A DNA stretch of 64,000 nucleotides from Ilex aquifolium (taxonomy: Eukaryota > Streptophyta > Magnoliopsida > Aquifoliales > Aquifoliaceae), in NCBI GenBank assembly GCA_951799425.1, contig OX637391.1, forward strand, positions 23,174,551-23,238,550, written 5' to 3'. A program made the translations under genes and the position numbers. Below are positions 12,089 through 23,717 of the stretch, in pieces; the first letter of the stretch is position 1; each line of letters begins with the position of its first letter. The notes beneath the pieces are model-generated. The model worked only from the letters and a program-made list of their open reading frames with translations. It was not told the DNA's origin and searched no databases.

Positions 12089-14606
12089 TGTGACGCCCCT
12101 AAAACCGGGGGTCCTTTGTCAACCCGTTTATCACCCATCAACCCGCGAAAGTACCCGTGAATGCCGCATAACCCGACACCACGGCAATAACATCCCCTTC
12201 ACAGGGATCATATACAACACAGTGTTTGGGCAGAGTCTCCCTTGTACCGGGCACTCCCAAACGCATAACATGTGTACATTTCAATCATTTGACCATCCCA
12301 AGGTCCAATATACATCAATTTACCTTTAATTATTCTCAATTTACATCATTTGAACAAAAGGACTTGAGACCCGAAGGCTTGGTAAGACCATTTTAACTTT
12401 TTGAAATTTTAAGGAAACCTACTGGTAGAAGACTAAGGTTCTACCGGTAGAAAAACCTTCTGGAATTCTTCTACTGGTAGGTACTCGACGTTCTATCAGT
12501 AGAAGTGTCCACTGGAATTATTCTACCGGTAGATACTGTATGTTCTACCAATAGAAGTATCTACTGGAATTCTTCTACCGGTAGATACTGGACGTTCTAC
12601 CGATAGAAGTGCCCAGTTTTTCCCCGATTCAATCCTTTTTCAATTCCAACACTTCCAATCTCATACAAAAACCACCCAAACTCATATAACATTAAATTTT
12701 AAACAAAATAAGGTTCATATGAGTTCGTTTTGCAATCATTTGCACAATATTACATGTCCAAAAATAATTACACACTTTTTTTACAACAATGTGATATAAA
12801 GCTATGACCTGAATTTTCTTCATCAATGAGGGCCCGAGTGAGAGCCATCCAACGGTGCCTATCCCGCACCTGAAATTTTGTCCCCATAAAGGGTGAGTCA
12901 CGCTCAATAGGGTATATCCTAAAGCGGCTACTCCCCAACCTAGATGCATATGAAATGCTCACATGCAATTCAACAATCAACAAACAATCCATTTAAGAAT
13001 ATACAATTCATAATGGAATTCTCTATGCCATGACATGTTATGAGATGAGACTCACACATGCAACTCAACCCGAGCCTTCACCGGCTCCCATAACACATGC
13101 AATGCCATGTGTATGAATCCGAGCATTCCAAGTCCCCTTCATTGATGTTACACATCCAATGACCATTATAATTCTCGGATCTTTCTTGGGATGGGTATTT
13201 ATGGACTTACACCAACAGACACCCAACCGACACGACATTTATGGACTTCCACTAACGGCTTCGCATACACCGACACATTTTATGGATTCGATACCAACGG
13301 AGTACGTATCCAAAATCACCGGGTCTTGCACTTGAGGGACAGTCTAACCCTTTTTGCTAACCCCGACCCTATTTTCAATGCAACCAGTGTGACTTAGTCG
13401 AACCTTGGTGTTTGATCAAAATCGTGCACACACACCCACACTCATGTCATGTGCCCACAAATGCGATGTTTCCCGTGCATATGAAATGTAATGTACAATT
13501 GCATTTTTCAATATCAAGTTCAATATGTCATGAGCACAATATGAACAATATTCCTTCAACATTTCCAAGTCCTCAATATCAATATATCATGATGCATATA
13601 CCAATATTTCCAAACATCAAATCCCAAGCATGTTATAACATAATCAATGCAATTCACACACTTAATCTACATATGCATTTCATCAAACACCTTCAAGGCA
13701 CAAAATCATGTAACACATAATATGCCAAAATCATCATGATTCTCAAGAAATCACAAACAAGTAATTTCAATAAACTCAATTCATGCTAGAATTTATTTTA
13801 ACCATTCTTATACTCATTTTCCACATTTCAACTACCATAGGTATGTGCCATACATGAGATTACATCTCTAACACCCTACCCATTTCATATGTCAACCCTA
13901 AGCTAGAAATAAACCTAATTGGGAAAGGAATCCTACCTCTTGAAGCGTAAAACAAGCAGTAGAAAGCCTCCAAGAATCCAAATCAAGCTTTAGCTCTTGA
14001 TTTCCAAAAATCCCGTCTTTTGGAATTTGTCAAAACCTTCAATTTTTGGTATGGTTTTGTAGCCGACGCCGTGTAGAACAATCTTTGTTCGTGGCTCGAG
14101 GTGATTCGACGAACGGAGAGTCCTCGATCGTAGAGTGAAGTTGAAGAAAATCTTTGATTTTTCCTCTCCTCTTTCCTCTCTCTTTCCAACGAAAATCTGA
14201 TGGGTAATGGGTATAAAATCTGATTTTTCTCCTCTATTTATACCCCTCGAATACTTGACCATCGTTGCGCCACACATCCGCCTTTCTCAGGTCCAATTTC
14301 GTCCCGAATCAAATAAATTTCGTCCCGTTTCAAGTTCAATATATTTTTATTTGAACTAATTTTAATTTATTTTCCACTTTTCACAATTTAATTCTTAGTC
14401 ACATTTATTTCGGTCACGTGAAGCCCGATCGCCTTATAAAACGCGAAAAATTCGACTGTCTCAAAATTCAACGAAAATTGACGGGATAACTAAATTTCGC
14501 GAGATAAATCCAACGGTGAGGTCCATTTTGTCATCCGAGTTCTAGAAAAGACCGTAGTGACAAATTATTGTTTTGCCCTTTTTCATAAAAAAATTTAAAT
14601 TAAAAA
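12089..14606 (-). mobile_element. Solo LTR, chromovirus (Del/Tekay-like) type, 2518 bp
   Basis: On the plus strand it opens TGTGACGCCCCTAAAACC, the reverse complement of an LTR end like that of the Del element at 26509 (...GGGGTGTCACA). The other end (14400-14600) is homologous, in reverse, to the first 250 bp of the 23718 LTR (AGGGCAAAACAATAA, TCGTCTCGCGAAAT type text). A 5-bp duplication AAGAA flanks it (12084-12088, 14607-14611). Removing the insertion plus one AAGAA restores the gag reading frame, which confirms the edges. It is a solo LTR with no internal domain. The 14606 end does not begin with TG, so that terminus has decayed. Confidence 0.85.
12415..12612. repeat. Four 52-bp tandem units, each with two TTCTACCGGTAGAA-type palindromes 22 bp apart
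   Basis: Core centres are at 12423.5/12445.5, 12475.5/12497.5, 12527.5/12549.5 and 12579.5/12601.5. Every pair is 22 bp apart and every pair repeats after 52 bp. Individual sites range from perfect TTCTACCGGTAGAA to variants with one to three changes (for example TACTGGTA, TATCAGTA, TACCAATA). Confidence 0.85.
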
Positions 14607-15065
14607 AAGAAGGTTGATAAAGAAACCCAAACCAAATCATTTGTGTATTTTACTTGTGATGAGCATGGTCACTATAGTGCACATTGCATTCATGATGGGT
14701 AAGTTATCAATAAGAAGCTCATGCATCTAGCCAACCAATCCAAAGTTTTGAACAACCAGGTTTTAAATTTTTTTAAAGCTTTTGGAAAGGCCTAGTGAAT
14801 CCAAGCATAGTCACGCATCATCTTCTAAAGGCTCAAATGCTAGAATGCACAAAACTCTTTCTACTCCCAATGTCAAAATTGATCTACACGCCTTTGGAGA
14901 GAAGAGAGTTAGTCCTCCACCCATTCCCCAACCAAACCCGAGTTCTTCGAAAGGAAAACAAGTCTGTGTGACTAGGGAAGACTTTGAGAGGCTCACTGTC
15001 TCTACCAAGTTAGATGCCACGAGTGCTTCCAACAAGGTTAAGGCACCTAAGAGGAAGGTGAGGTG

Positions 15066-16104
15066 AGAAAGTATGGACTAAGGTGATTATTCATGTAATG
15101 CATCAAACACCCTACGGTCATACTTTGTATAAAATTTTTCTTTATTTATTTTTGCTTTGTTTTCTTAAATGAAAACCCAAAAAAAATTGGAAAACCCAAA
15201 AAAAATTTTGATATCAAGTTTGACATTCTTTTTAGGATTTATGATTAATTTCTTTACTTGTTCTTTCCTTTGTTTATTCCATGCTTATGCATATTTTTTT
15301 CTTTGTATATGTTTTTTTGAAAAATACAATAACATTGGGAAAAAAAGCAAAACGATTTACTTTTGTTTATGTTTCTTTGTTATTGATCATGGTAATTCAC
15401 ACTTTGGTTTCCTTTATAATGATTTCATCCTTAAATCAAAGTTCAAATGTGCGTTGCTATGAGTCATATTAGGAGATTGAGAACTTAGTGGCATAAATCT
15501 TATTGCATGATTCATGAGCCAAAGTCTATTTCAGCCTAGTGTGCTTGGATAATGTTTACCTTTGAAAAATTCATAAACCATGTACACACCAACCATTCAC
15601 CTTGATACTTATGATTCTTGTTAGTTTCATTGATTTGATGATCGTATATGATTCGAAGTGTTGGTGATAGATGATCACATGACTAAATTTTAGCCAAACC
15701 ACAATCCCTTAAAAGATGCCAAAGGCCAAATGTAAGAAACGATCCCAATGTAGACAATCATTAAAAAGTGAGGCATAAATAAAATGTCTAAAAATAATTG
15801 CACTTGAATTGTTGAGAGTATTTATGCTTAATTCAAATTGCTCATTTGTAAAACTCACTGGACTCATGCTAAACATGTTTAGAAGCATAATGATAAAGTA
15901 CGAAACAATCGTGCTAATTGAAGCCATAAGAGTACAAGGGATAAAAGATAGGGGGAGTTGTCAAAAAAGAAAAATATTTTGGACACTCACTAACCAGTTG
16001 TGTATTCACTTAGTCGATGCATTAGGATTTCATGTAGATCTTATTAATGATTTCAACTAAATGTAATCCTAATTGTGTCGGAGTTTGATTTCACACACGA
16101 TTGC
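15066..16104 (+). other. Non-coding tail of the Copia element and flanking DNA
   Basis: After the gag tail this stretch is AT-rich with T-runs and no recognisable protease, integrase or RT fragment in any frame. ORFs at 15169-15462 and 15809-16060 have low-complexity or unrecognised products. It reads like the long non-coding region of a gag-only non-autonomous Copia element, but no 3' LTR was found to prove that. Confidence 0.4.
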
Positions 16105-17979
16105 TGTAATGCCCCAAAATCCACCCTGGAAGGGCATTAACTATCTATATAACATCCAACCATGGGAGCATCTAAATAATCATTAACTAATACAATCCAT
16201 CTATCAATTAAATAAACAACTAAACCAATCCCAATAAGATATAATTAAAACCTCAAAGTTACATCCAAAACCTGAGTAAAAGTCTTCCAAAAAACTATTA
16301 AAATTATTAATTCAAAACAATTGTCCCATCAACCATAACTCAAAAATTTAAACTACGACCAAGCATCACTAGGTATCCACATCCTGATCTGCCTCAGCAT
16401 CCCAATCAACCTTCTCACTTAGTGTGATGTCTTCCTTAAAGCCGAAGTCTGAAAAATAGATTTATAACATAGGATGAGCAAAAAGCCCAGTAGGAAACCT
16501 TCTCAAGCCTAGATGATGTTTCAAAACAATTAAAACATGTAGGTCTCATTTGATAAAATAACATATCATAATTTGAAGTAAAACAAGGACAATTAACGAG
16601 ATGTCAAGTGTATGGTACAAAACACTAAAGTTCATAAAGAAGAAGGAACAATTCTCAAAGTAATAATTAATCACCACTCGTTTATCTTATGTACGTAGGT
16701 AGACTTAGCATGAATACACACATTGAGAATATCCTGACCCACACTCATACACTCACAATCCTCATAAGGATACCACACTTTAGGAAGGGCGTATACCGAT
16801 GCATTGGCAGTTATGAATCCTCCCTAGGAATAGTATACTAGTCCTTAGCCTCGATCCTTGTGAGTGAATAGTGAAAATTCTTGAACCTCGCAAGGAACCA
16901 AGTAATTCCACTATGAGTGATAGCAAACCTTCAAACCCCTCAAGGTAAGAAACACATCTATGCACTCTACGTTACTTAGTCGAAGGTAACCTACATTCAT
17001 CACACCCACCAATATAAGAGATAATTTTCATAAAGTACACATAAAATCACAAATCACAGTTCCATAATTGTCAAAATAGAATAATTTCAGGAAAAACTTG
17101 CAAGAGATCCCCAAGAAACCTCTTTGAATTGATAGTAACCAAGAACTAGGGTTTTTGAAATCAAGAACATGAAATTTGTGAGATAAAACATGTCACGTGC
17201 TTAACACAGGAGAGTAGAAGAAATTTTTCCAAGAAATAAATCATATTCTCAACAAAAATACAAAAGCATTGTATATCTATTATATATAATTGATTAGAAA
17301 ACAAAACATACATATAAGTAACCCTAATCCTGAATGATTGAACATTAGAAAGAATCCTACCTTTAATCCACAGTTTGTTGAAACCCTAGCTTGTTGATTC
17401 GTCTCTTAAGCGTAATTCCTTCACAATCTTGTTCTTTTTCTTCCCTCTTACTCTCTCTTGCATTTCTTAAGGTATTTATTGGGTCATAATTTGTATAGTA
17501 GGTGCAAGCTTGATCGCTATAAAAATTGCGCTTACGTTCGAATGTGACATGCGTTCGAACATGCCTTGCTCCCAGTATCTCGAGTTCTGTCAATTTTTTT
17601 GTGAAACCCCAAAGCACAATGGCTAAAATTCATTCTAATGTAACTTGCATTAGAACATGCCATGCTCTGAGTATCTCAGGTTTTGTCAGTTTTTTTGTCA
17701 GACCCCAAACTACTATAGCTAAGCTTTGTTCGAATGTTATTTGCGTTCAAAAGTGACTCCAATTTCTATCTAAACTTCCAATGCAGTTTTGATCTAGTTA
17801 GAAGTCAATTCACAAAATTTTGTGAAATAAAATTTTGTAGCTCTTGAAATTTAGTTTCTACTGGCCAAAAATCATGTCAATATAATATTAGAATAAAAAG
17901 TTATGAGTAAAATACTAAGCCAATATCTATTTGGTATCTTCCTAACTTCTCCCGAAGATGCTTCCCAAAATTCATAACA
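16105..17979 (-). mobile_element. Family C LTR
   Basis: The plus-strand left end TGTAATGCCCCAAAATCC is the reverse complement of the LTR 3' end (...GGGGCATTACA), equivalent to the end at 2381 of the other copy. Homology to 1000-2381 runs through the whole LTR, including the block near 16830-16870 (AGTATACTAGTCCTTAGCCT). The right end near 17979 is provisional: the 5-bp flanks ATTGC and CCTCT do not match. A TATA-like ATAAATAC (minus strand, near 17470) lies between the palindrome array and the body of the LTR. Confidence 0.65.
17531..17755. repeat. Three 96-bp tandem units, each with a TTCGAA-type palindrome pair 17 bp apart
   Basis: Core centres are at 17539.5/17556.5, 17635.5/17652.5 and 17731.5/17748.5: spacing 17 bp in every pair, period 96 bp. 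The first unit has two intact TTCGAA cores; in the others they drift to TTCTAA, TTAGAA or TTCAAA. It lies upstream of the putative TATA of family C on the minus strand. Confidence 0.8.
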
Positions 17980-18708
17980 CCTCTATTGCACCCTATATTC
18001 CTATTCTTAAGCTATTTTATATACATGCAACATATGGTATAGAATAGACATTATTATAAATATATGGGGGGTTTATAGTTACACTTGAATTAGTCAAAGT
18101 TTAAAAAAATTAGAACACTTGCGTGAATAAAATTGAACTAAGTGGGCGAACATTCCTCAAGTTATAAAATTTAGTTCAATATTTTTTAATATACCTAGTA
18201 ATGTGATGAGGTAATGAAATTTGGATGGAACAATTATAATGTGAACATGTGTAATTTTCATGAGTAATGACATTGTGAAGTTTATGATTAATTAAAAATT
18301 GCATTACATTTAGTTCCAATTTCATTCATGCATGCGCATTTAGTTGCATTTAGGTTGTATATACTCATGCATGCATTTTGGCGCTCAATTGGATATTGAA
18401 TAATGGGTTGGACAACTATAGGAGGAAAGCTGAACCATTAGGAATTGCTCGAGTGACCTAAATAGAAAATCGGTCCAACCAGCTCTAAAAATCATATTTT
18501 TGACCATTCCTCTTCATTTCTTCCATTTCGTCCACGAGCCCACCTCTTTAAGACCACACCTATAGCATTTTCTTGTGCATTAACTTCATATTCAGTGAGT
18601 TTTAGTGCATTTTGATATTAGATTTGAGATTTTCTATTGTATTTGAACTATTTCGCTGATTATTTTTTGGAAAATGTTGGCAAGAGCTGAGAAATGAGGG
18701 AGGGTACG
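17980..18708. other. AT-rich DNA with no recognisable feature
   Basis: No ORF above background, no terminal repeat and no tandem repeat could be picked out. It may be old element sequence. Its last bases (GAGGGAGGGTACG) are purine-rich and abut LTR B1, a coincidental or old polypurine-like stretch. Confidence 0.4.
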
Positions 18709-21054
18709 TGATTAACCCTAAAAAGTGCATAATTGAATCATGAATTAGGGTTAGCTATGTGCTTACATTAGGATAAAATGATTAAATTATAAATTATTAG
18801 GGTTAATGCGGAATTTCAAGTGAAAATACAGAAATACAGATGTAATAACCTGAGTTTCGGTAATTAGAAATCGTTGGGTGTATGCGGTTAGGGGTTCGAA
18901 GTACGGATAGACGGACTGTAAATTAATGACTCTAGTGCGGTGCATAGATGTTCTGGAGATGGTTAGGAGGTTTGCTAGGTGTAGGAATGTGGTTGGTGAA
19001 AAAGAAATGAGTCGAGAAGCGCAAATGACGAAGTAGAATTAGTGGTATCGGTAAATTAGGAATGCGAGAGTTGCATTAGCGGATCAAATTGGAGATCAAT
19101 TCGATGTCCAAAACTTTAACAAATAATTTTATAGTGCTTGATTTAATATATATGTAATTGTGAAAAAAAATATATTTTTAATTAATTTTCGAAATTAGAC
19201 AAAATTGGGAATTTACCAAAATGCCATTGAAGCTTCAAGAGTCTTCTACACATGGAAAGTGGCTGATGGAGGCTTGCTAGGTTGCATGGAAGACGCCCAG
19301 CTGCTTGGGGAAAGCTGAGTCAGCTGCTTGGGAGGGGAATAAAATGGAGAATGATTCGGTGGGAAGAGAGAGAGGAGAAAGAGAAGTTAGAGAGAGAAAG
19401 TATGGACTTTGAAATTTTGGATTCTTGCAGAGACTAATTCGAACACTAAGAGGTATACTCACAGCCTAATATGGATGCTAGGAACTCATATATGTATTTA
19501 GATTTTTATTTGGTTTAGTATTAATGCATGAATTTGTGTTTTAAAGTTAAGTGTGTTTTTGGATTTTGAAACGGGTTTGAGATTTGAGCATGATTTGGGT
19601 TAATTGTTTGGTATGGCTGAGTTTGGGAGGTCTTGAGGAGTTTTTTAGTGGTGGTGTGGTGGTTTGCCATGGTGTGTGGTTGTGTAACAGTGGCGTGAGG
19701 GTTTGATGAAGTGAAAATGTGATTTTTGTTAAAAACTTGTTTAAGCTTCGAAAGGGGATTGGTCTATCTAATTTGGGGTCAAGGAATTCATTTCCGGCCT
19801 CAGAAGTGGATTTAGAGGTTTTTTTGGGGATGAAACGGGCAGTTGCAGGTCTGCCCTTGTGTTAAAAAAATAGTTTTTGGCCAACTTTGACAAATAATTT
19901 GATGGCGTTGTAATTAAATTCAAAGGTTGAGTCTAAGGGGCATTGGAACTAGGTTATCCAAAGCGTATGTGGATGTTGAAATCAAAGGATATGGTGTACT
20001 GTAGTGGGAGAACTAGGGGGTCAAAGTGGGGTGGTTGAGCAGAAATTTCTGCAATTAGGGCAAAAGTCAAACAAGCAAAGGTTGAAGATGAAGTGGGATG
20101 GGGGACACCAGTGGACTCCGACGGCAATTGTGGCTTCTTCCGACATCTGATCGACCTCTGGTTGGTGCCAAAAGTTCCGTAACGTCCATACGGAGGTCCC
20201 GGTAAAATTTTAAGTCGATCCGACGGCCATATCAAAATGAGGAGTAAAATGATTGTTTTTCCCTCCGGGGTCAATTTGACCCAGTTTTGGAGTACTTTTA
20301 AGAAAATAATTTTTATATTCATTCTTAGGTAGGTTAATTGAGTATGTGTATTAAATTTCATCAAAAAATAACATTATTTAATTTTTGGTTATTTCAGATC
20401 AAAATACCGAGCGGGTAAGGTTTCTCAATTCCAGAACAGGCGATGCTTTTCCAACTTGTTTCTAAATTATTTCATAATTTATTTATGATACTTTAGCATT
20501 TTTTTAAATATCTGATTTGGTGTTTTGAATATTGACGTGAATCCGGACCCGAATCAGGATTTTCTAAGTGTAGTTTGCACTAATGTTTTGGAAATGATTG
20601 TATTGCTTGAATTACTCGTATTGAATGAAACTCTAGGATCTTTTTTATGGAAATATAAGTGCACACAGGTCGAGTGGCAAAAGAGTTTACATTCTAGTTT
20701 GAGGTCGTAGAGGGTACTTATTGAGTTTGTAAATGCCTGGGTGGTCCAGCTGGTCTTCGAACTTAGGTATTGAATTGTTATTAGGGAGCGTATCTTCCTC
20801 GGGGTGGAAGTCCCCCAAAAGGTTGGATCGTATGTTCGTATGGACCCTTAGTGATCTATTAGGATGAATTGCCCACCAGTGTAGCATTGTACTTGAATTT
20901 CTGAACTCTCTTTTACAGTTTTATTTAACTGTTACAATTTCACATGAAAAATGATGTTTTTGCTGACATACATGTATCAAATGCTCGTTTGGATTTTGCC
21001 CAATCATGTCAAATTATGTTATTTTCAAACTCGTTTGCTTGGAAATTGAGTTAC

Positions 21055-22919
21055 TGCTTGATTAAAAACCTTGTTGTTCCTAACCTCCTAAAATCATCTC
21101 TCAATGTGTATGTATGATGTGTGTATGAAGGGATTGTCACTCTCCCTCGGAATGATGTCAAAAGAAAGGGCAATGGAATGGTGGATGAATGAAATGAAAT
21201 GAAATGTGTGTGTGAACAAAAGTGCTCCCCAAGCGCAAGAAGTCTTTTGAATGTTGTGTTTTACTTGGAAAAGTATTCGAAGATCGTCTCCTCAGGAAAG
21301 GAAAGTTCAAGTGTGTGAAGGTGATTTTGTCAAAAAGAGAAAGTGTAAAAATCTTTTGAGTTTTGTGAGTGAAGTTTTGAGGAAAATGAAATAAAACAAG
21401 TGTTAGCTAATCCGAAGGGTCCATTCCAATGGGAATCCCAAATCAACTTGAAGCCTTGCTCGAATAGAGCTTAGATGAACGATTGATTCGTGGGAAGTTA
21501 GGGACGAGATGAAGGTGAGGATCCAAGCATAACCCGTGACTAGGCCTATGGGATATCAAAGACTCACAACCGCATCCACTCTCAACCCAGTCAAACCGAA
21601 CTATCGTACTCTAAGAGGAGGAAAGAGAATGAGTTGAAATGACACACCCAAGAGGAAATCTCCCTTGGATTAACCAACTTAAAATCTAGCTACTCATAAT
21701 AAAAGACAAGACATTCATAATGTAAAGAGACATGTAAAGGAAATGGAAATGAAAATGAGATGAAAATGAAACTTAGAACTTGTATTAATGCTAGGAAATG
21801 GTAAACTACAAAGAGAAGTTCATGTAACACTAAAATGGAAAAGTAGCAGAGAAGACAATTGAAACCCAGCAAAGATTATGAAAATGCAAGAACATTGAAT
21901 TAAACTTGGTTACACTAGAATTAAAAGAGATTACAATGCAAGAAATAAAGATTACAAGAGAACTACAACTTACTACAATGAAATGGGTGAAGAAAATGCA
22001 AAAACATGAATTTTATCTCCCTAGCATTATTCATCATCTTCCTCCCTGAACTACTCCTAAACTTAGGTAGCCACCTCCCAAATCTTGTGTGAATGCTGAA
22101 TATATGGAGTGAGAGCCTTGTAATTTCGTCCATGGTGGTCCCCCTAGCCTGTGTGTGCAGGCCTCCCATCAATGGGAGGTTGAATAAATGGCCTTGGACA
22201 GGCTAGCCTGCAACTCCCCTGGCAGCTCCCTTCTCTCCCATCCTCATTAATGCAATGGTCTCCAAAGTCTTCAACTAGGGTGTGGGAGGCATGTAAATAT
22301 GCAGAAAATGTCAGGGGGCAAGTGGGAGAATAATAGGTGGGACCCCCAAGTAAGTGGAGCATGAGATGCAGGCGATCTGGGCTGTTTAGCATAGCGTACC
22401 GGTACAGTGTACCGGTACTGCGAACTCCAGTAGCATAAGCGTATCGGTACAGCCTTCTGGTACGGTTTCTGCTCCGGACCAGTTTTCGTAGAATTGTCAT
22501 AACTTTTGATCCAATCGTCCGATTGAGCTGAAATTTTGATACAATACAGAAGACAACCAGATCTACAACTTTCATGTTTTGAAAGTTTTCAGATTCTAAG
22601 TTCACAGTCAAAAAGGAGGAAAACCGAGGTACTGCAACCAAATGGTGTGGGTGCTGGTGCCTTTGTTACCAAGCGCCGATACCTCCTTAATTTCTTTCAC
22701 TTTTAAGCCTCCAAATCCTCATGTAATGTGTCCATGTCTTCACCACACATCCACACTTAGTTGCAAGGTTCTAAAATCCATCATTTAAGCTATAATTATC
22801 TGCAACATCAAAAATTCAACATTATTCATAATTTCGGCTAACTCTAAGTACTTAAATACAAAGTTAAGTTAAAATGCATATAATGAGGCCGTCAAATATA
22901 CAATATTTTGTGCTCAACA
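21055..22919 (-). mobile_element. Solo LTR A2 (family A), inserted in LTR H
   Basis: On the plus strand it runs from TGCTTGATTAAAAACC to ...GTGCTCAACA (minus strand: TGTTGAGCAC...). The 5-bp target duplication GTTAC is at 21050-21054 and 22920-22924. It is 1865 bp, close to A3 (1919 bp) and A5 (1849 bp). The U5 landmark (plus-strand CTCCTCAGGAAAGGAAAG near 21285) and the U3 palindromes (22394-22450) are present. The 165-aa ORF inside (22144-22641) lies across U3 and is not a gene. Confidence 0.9.
22394..22450. promoter_or_regulatory. Paired GTACCGGTAC palindromes in the A2 U3
   Basis: TACCGGTA is centred at 22400.5 and 22413.5 (13 bp apart), with a degenerate copy (TATCGGTA) near 22445. Spacing and position match copies A1 and A5. 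Confidence 0.75.
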
Positions 22920-23397
22920 GTTACTCTACTGAGCTGCTGATGCTCACCCTACATTATTTTCCCTTTTTCAGATGTGAGAAAGCTGGGAGATGTGTACATA
23001 ATAACCTGCCAAAGTTTCTGTATATCTTAGGAAGTTGTATCCAAAGTTTTTAATATAATAGAAGTTGTAACGTATACTTAATTGGATATTAGTTTGTAAT
23101 AGTCCAAAATGTGTTAGGTTAAAAGTGTTGCATATGTTTATACAATAATCTGTGGTTTGTATATTGTGGGTAATTATACTATACTACTTGACGACTCGGT
23201 ATTATAACGTTCTGTGGATTAAAGTAACATCTGTCACATGCCCAGCTGATTCGGGTTGAGACAACAGAAATACGAAAATACAGGAAATACAGGAGGATCG
23301 AAGTGTAAAGGCTAAATGGAAAAGGGGAGGCAAGTGCAATTACCAAATCAGCAAGTCAAGCAAGGAGGCTGCCGAGGCTGCAAAAAACAGAGAAATG

Positions 23398-23550
23398 CTA
23401 CCGTCCAGATGGTGGTGATGGCATCCAGACGGTGCTCCAACCACCTCAACTCTCTCTCCTCTCTCATTGGTCCAATTAAGCAACAAAATGATGTGATTGG
23501 CCAACCAGGGTGTCTGCCGCCTTAAAGCCCTCTACCGGTGCCTGTAAATA
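23398..23550 (+). promoter_or_regulatory. LTR B1 promoter region: paired TCCAGA motifs and TATA-like box
   Basis: ACCGTCCAGATGG and GCATCCAGACGGT form a degenerate inverted pair with cores at 23406.5 and 23426.5 (20 bp apart). TGTAAATA at 23543-23550 sits where LTR B2 has TATAAATA. LTR B2 has the same pair at the same 20-bp spacing (41042.5/41062.5). Confidence 0.6.
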
Positions 23551-23717
23551 GCCCTTCTCAGCTTATTTTTCAGGGGATTCCAGGAGAGTTCAGTCCAGGG
23601 CAAGAGAAAAGAAAGATAGAAAGAAAAGAAAAGAGAAGCCCTGTCAAATCACTTCTCAACCAGAATTTTCTTTACTTCTACATTTATGTTTATCCTTTAT
23701 ACTTGGAGGGTTGAACC

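Larger units (their letters stand above)
11152..15065 (+). pseudogene. Copia gag, disabled and split by a solo LTR
   Basis: From ATG 11152 the product begins MESRKEGSSIA, then a stop, then PPLFDGSNFTSWKAHMR, a typical plant Copia gag N-terminus, followed by the UBN2-type core (EAWDIL-like block near 11480, DIVNSSFALGTKIDDV near 11612, LVGSLLTFE near 11770). Lesions are TGA at 11185 in place of an expected Arg, TGA at 11449, and a frameshift near 11605. A zinc knuckle near 12032-12075 reads C-x2-C-x4-Y-x4-C, so its histidine is lost. At 12088 the frame is broken by a 2.5-kb LTR. It resumes at 14612 in the same frame once the AAGAA duplication is discounted, with a basic Ser/Pro-rich tail to 15065. 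No protease, integrase or RT follows, so this may be a gag-only Copia or a deletion. Confidence 0.8.
18841..23263 (+). mobile_element. Solo LTR H, chromovirus-like, inserted in LTR B1 and itself interrupted
   Basis: It begins TGTAATAACCTGAG and ends GGGTTGAGACA, with target duplication ACAGA on both sides (18836-18840 and 23264-23268). Removing the nested copy A2 and its duplicated GTTAC leaves about 2553 bp, close to the size of the other chromovirus-like LTRs here. Near its end it has the text CTGAGCTGCTGATGCTCACCC, similar to the ACTGGGCGTTGGCTCACCC of the Del LTR (25930). No PBS, polypurine tract or coding domain was seen, so I call it a solo LTR. The family name is an inference from layout. 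Confidence 0.8.

Noticed and set aside
12415..12612. CRISPR-like array
   Set aside because: Units are palindrome pairs in a plant LTR with conserved 'spacers'; there is no bacterial context.
22144..22641. 165-aa minus-strand ORF, with similar ORFs at 257-565 and 49817-50059
   Set aside because: All lie in the shared U3 of family A LTRs; the likeness is LTR homology. Frames break at different places, and the variable part is the translated palindrome (YRYPVPV-type).
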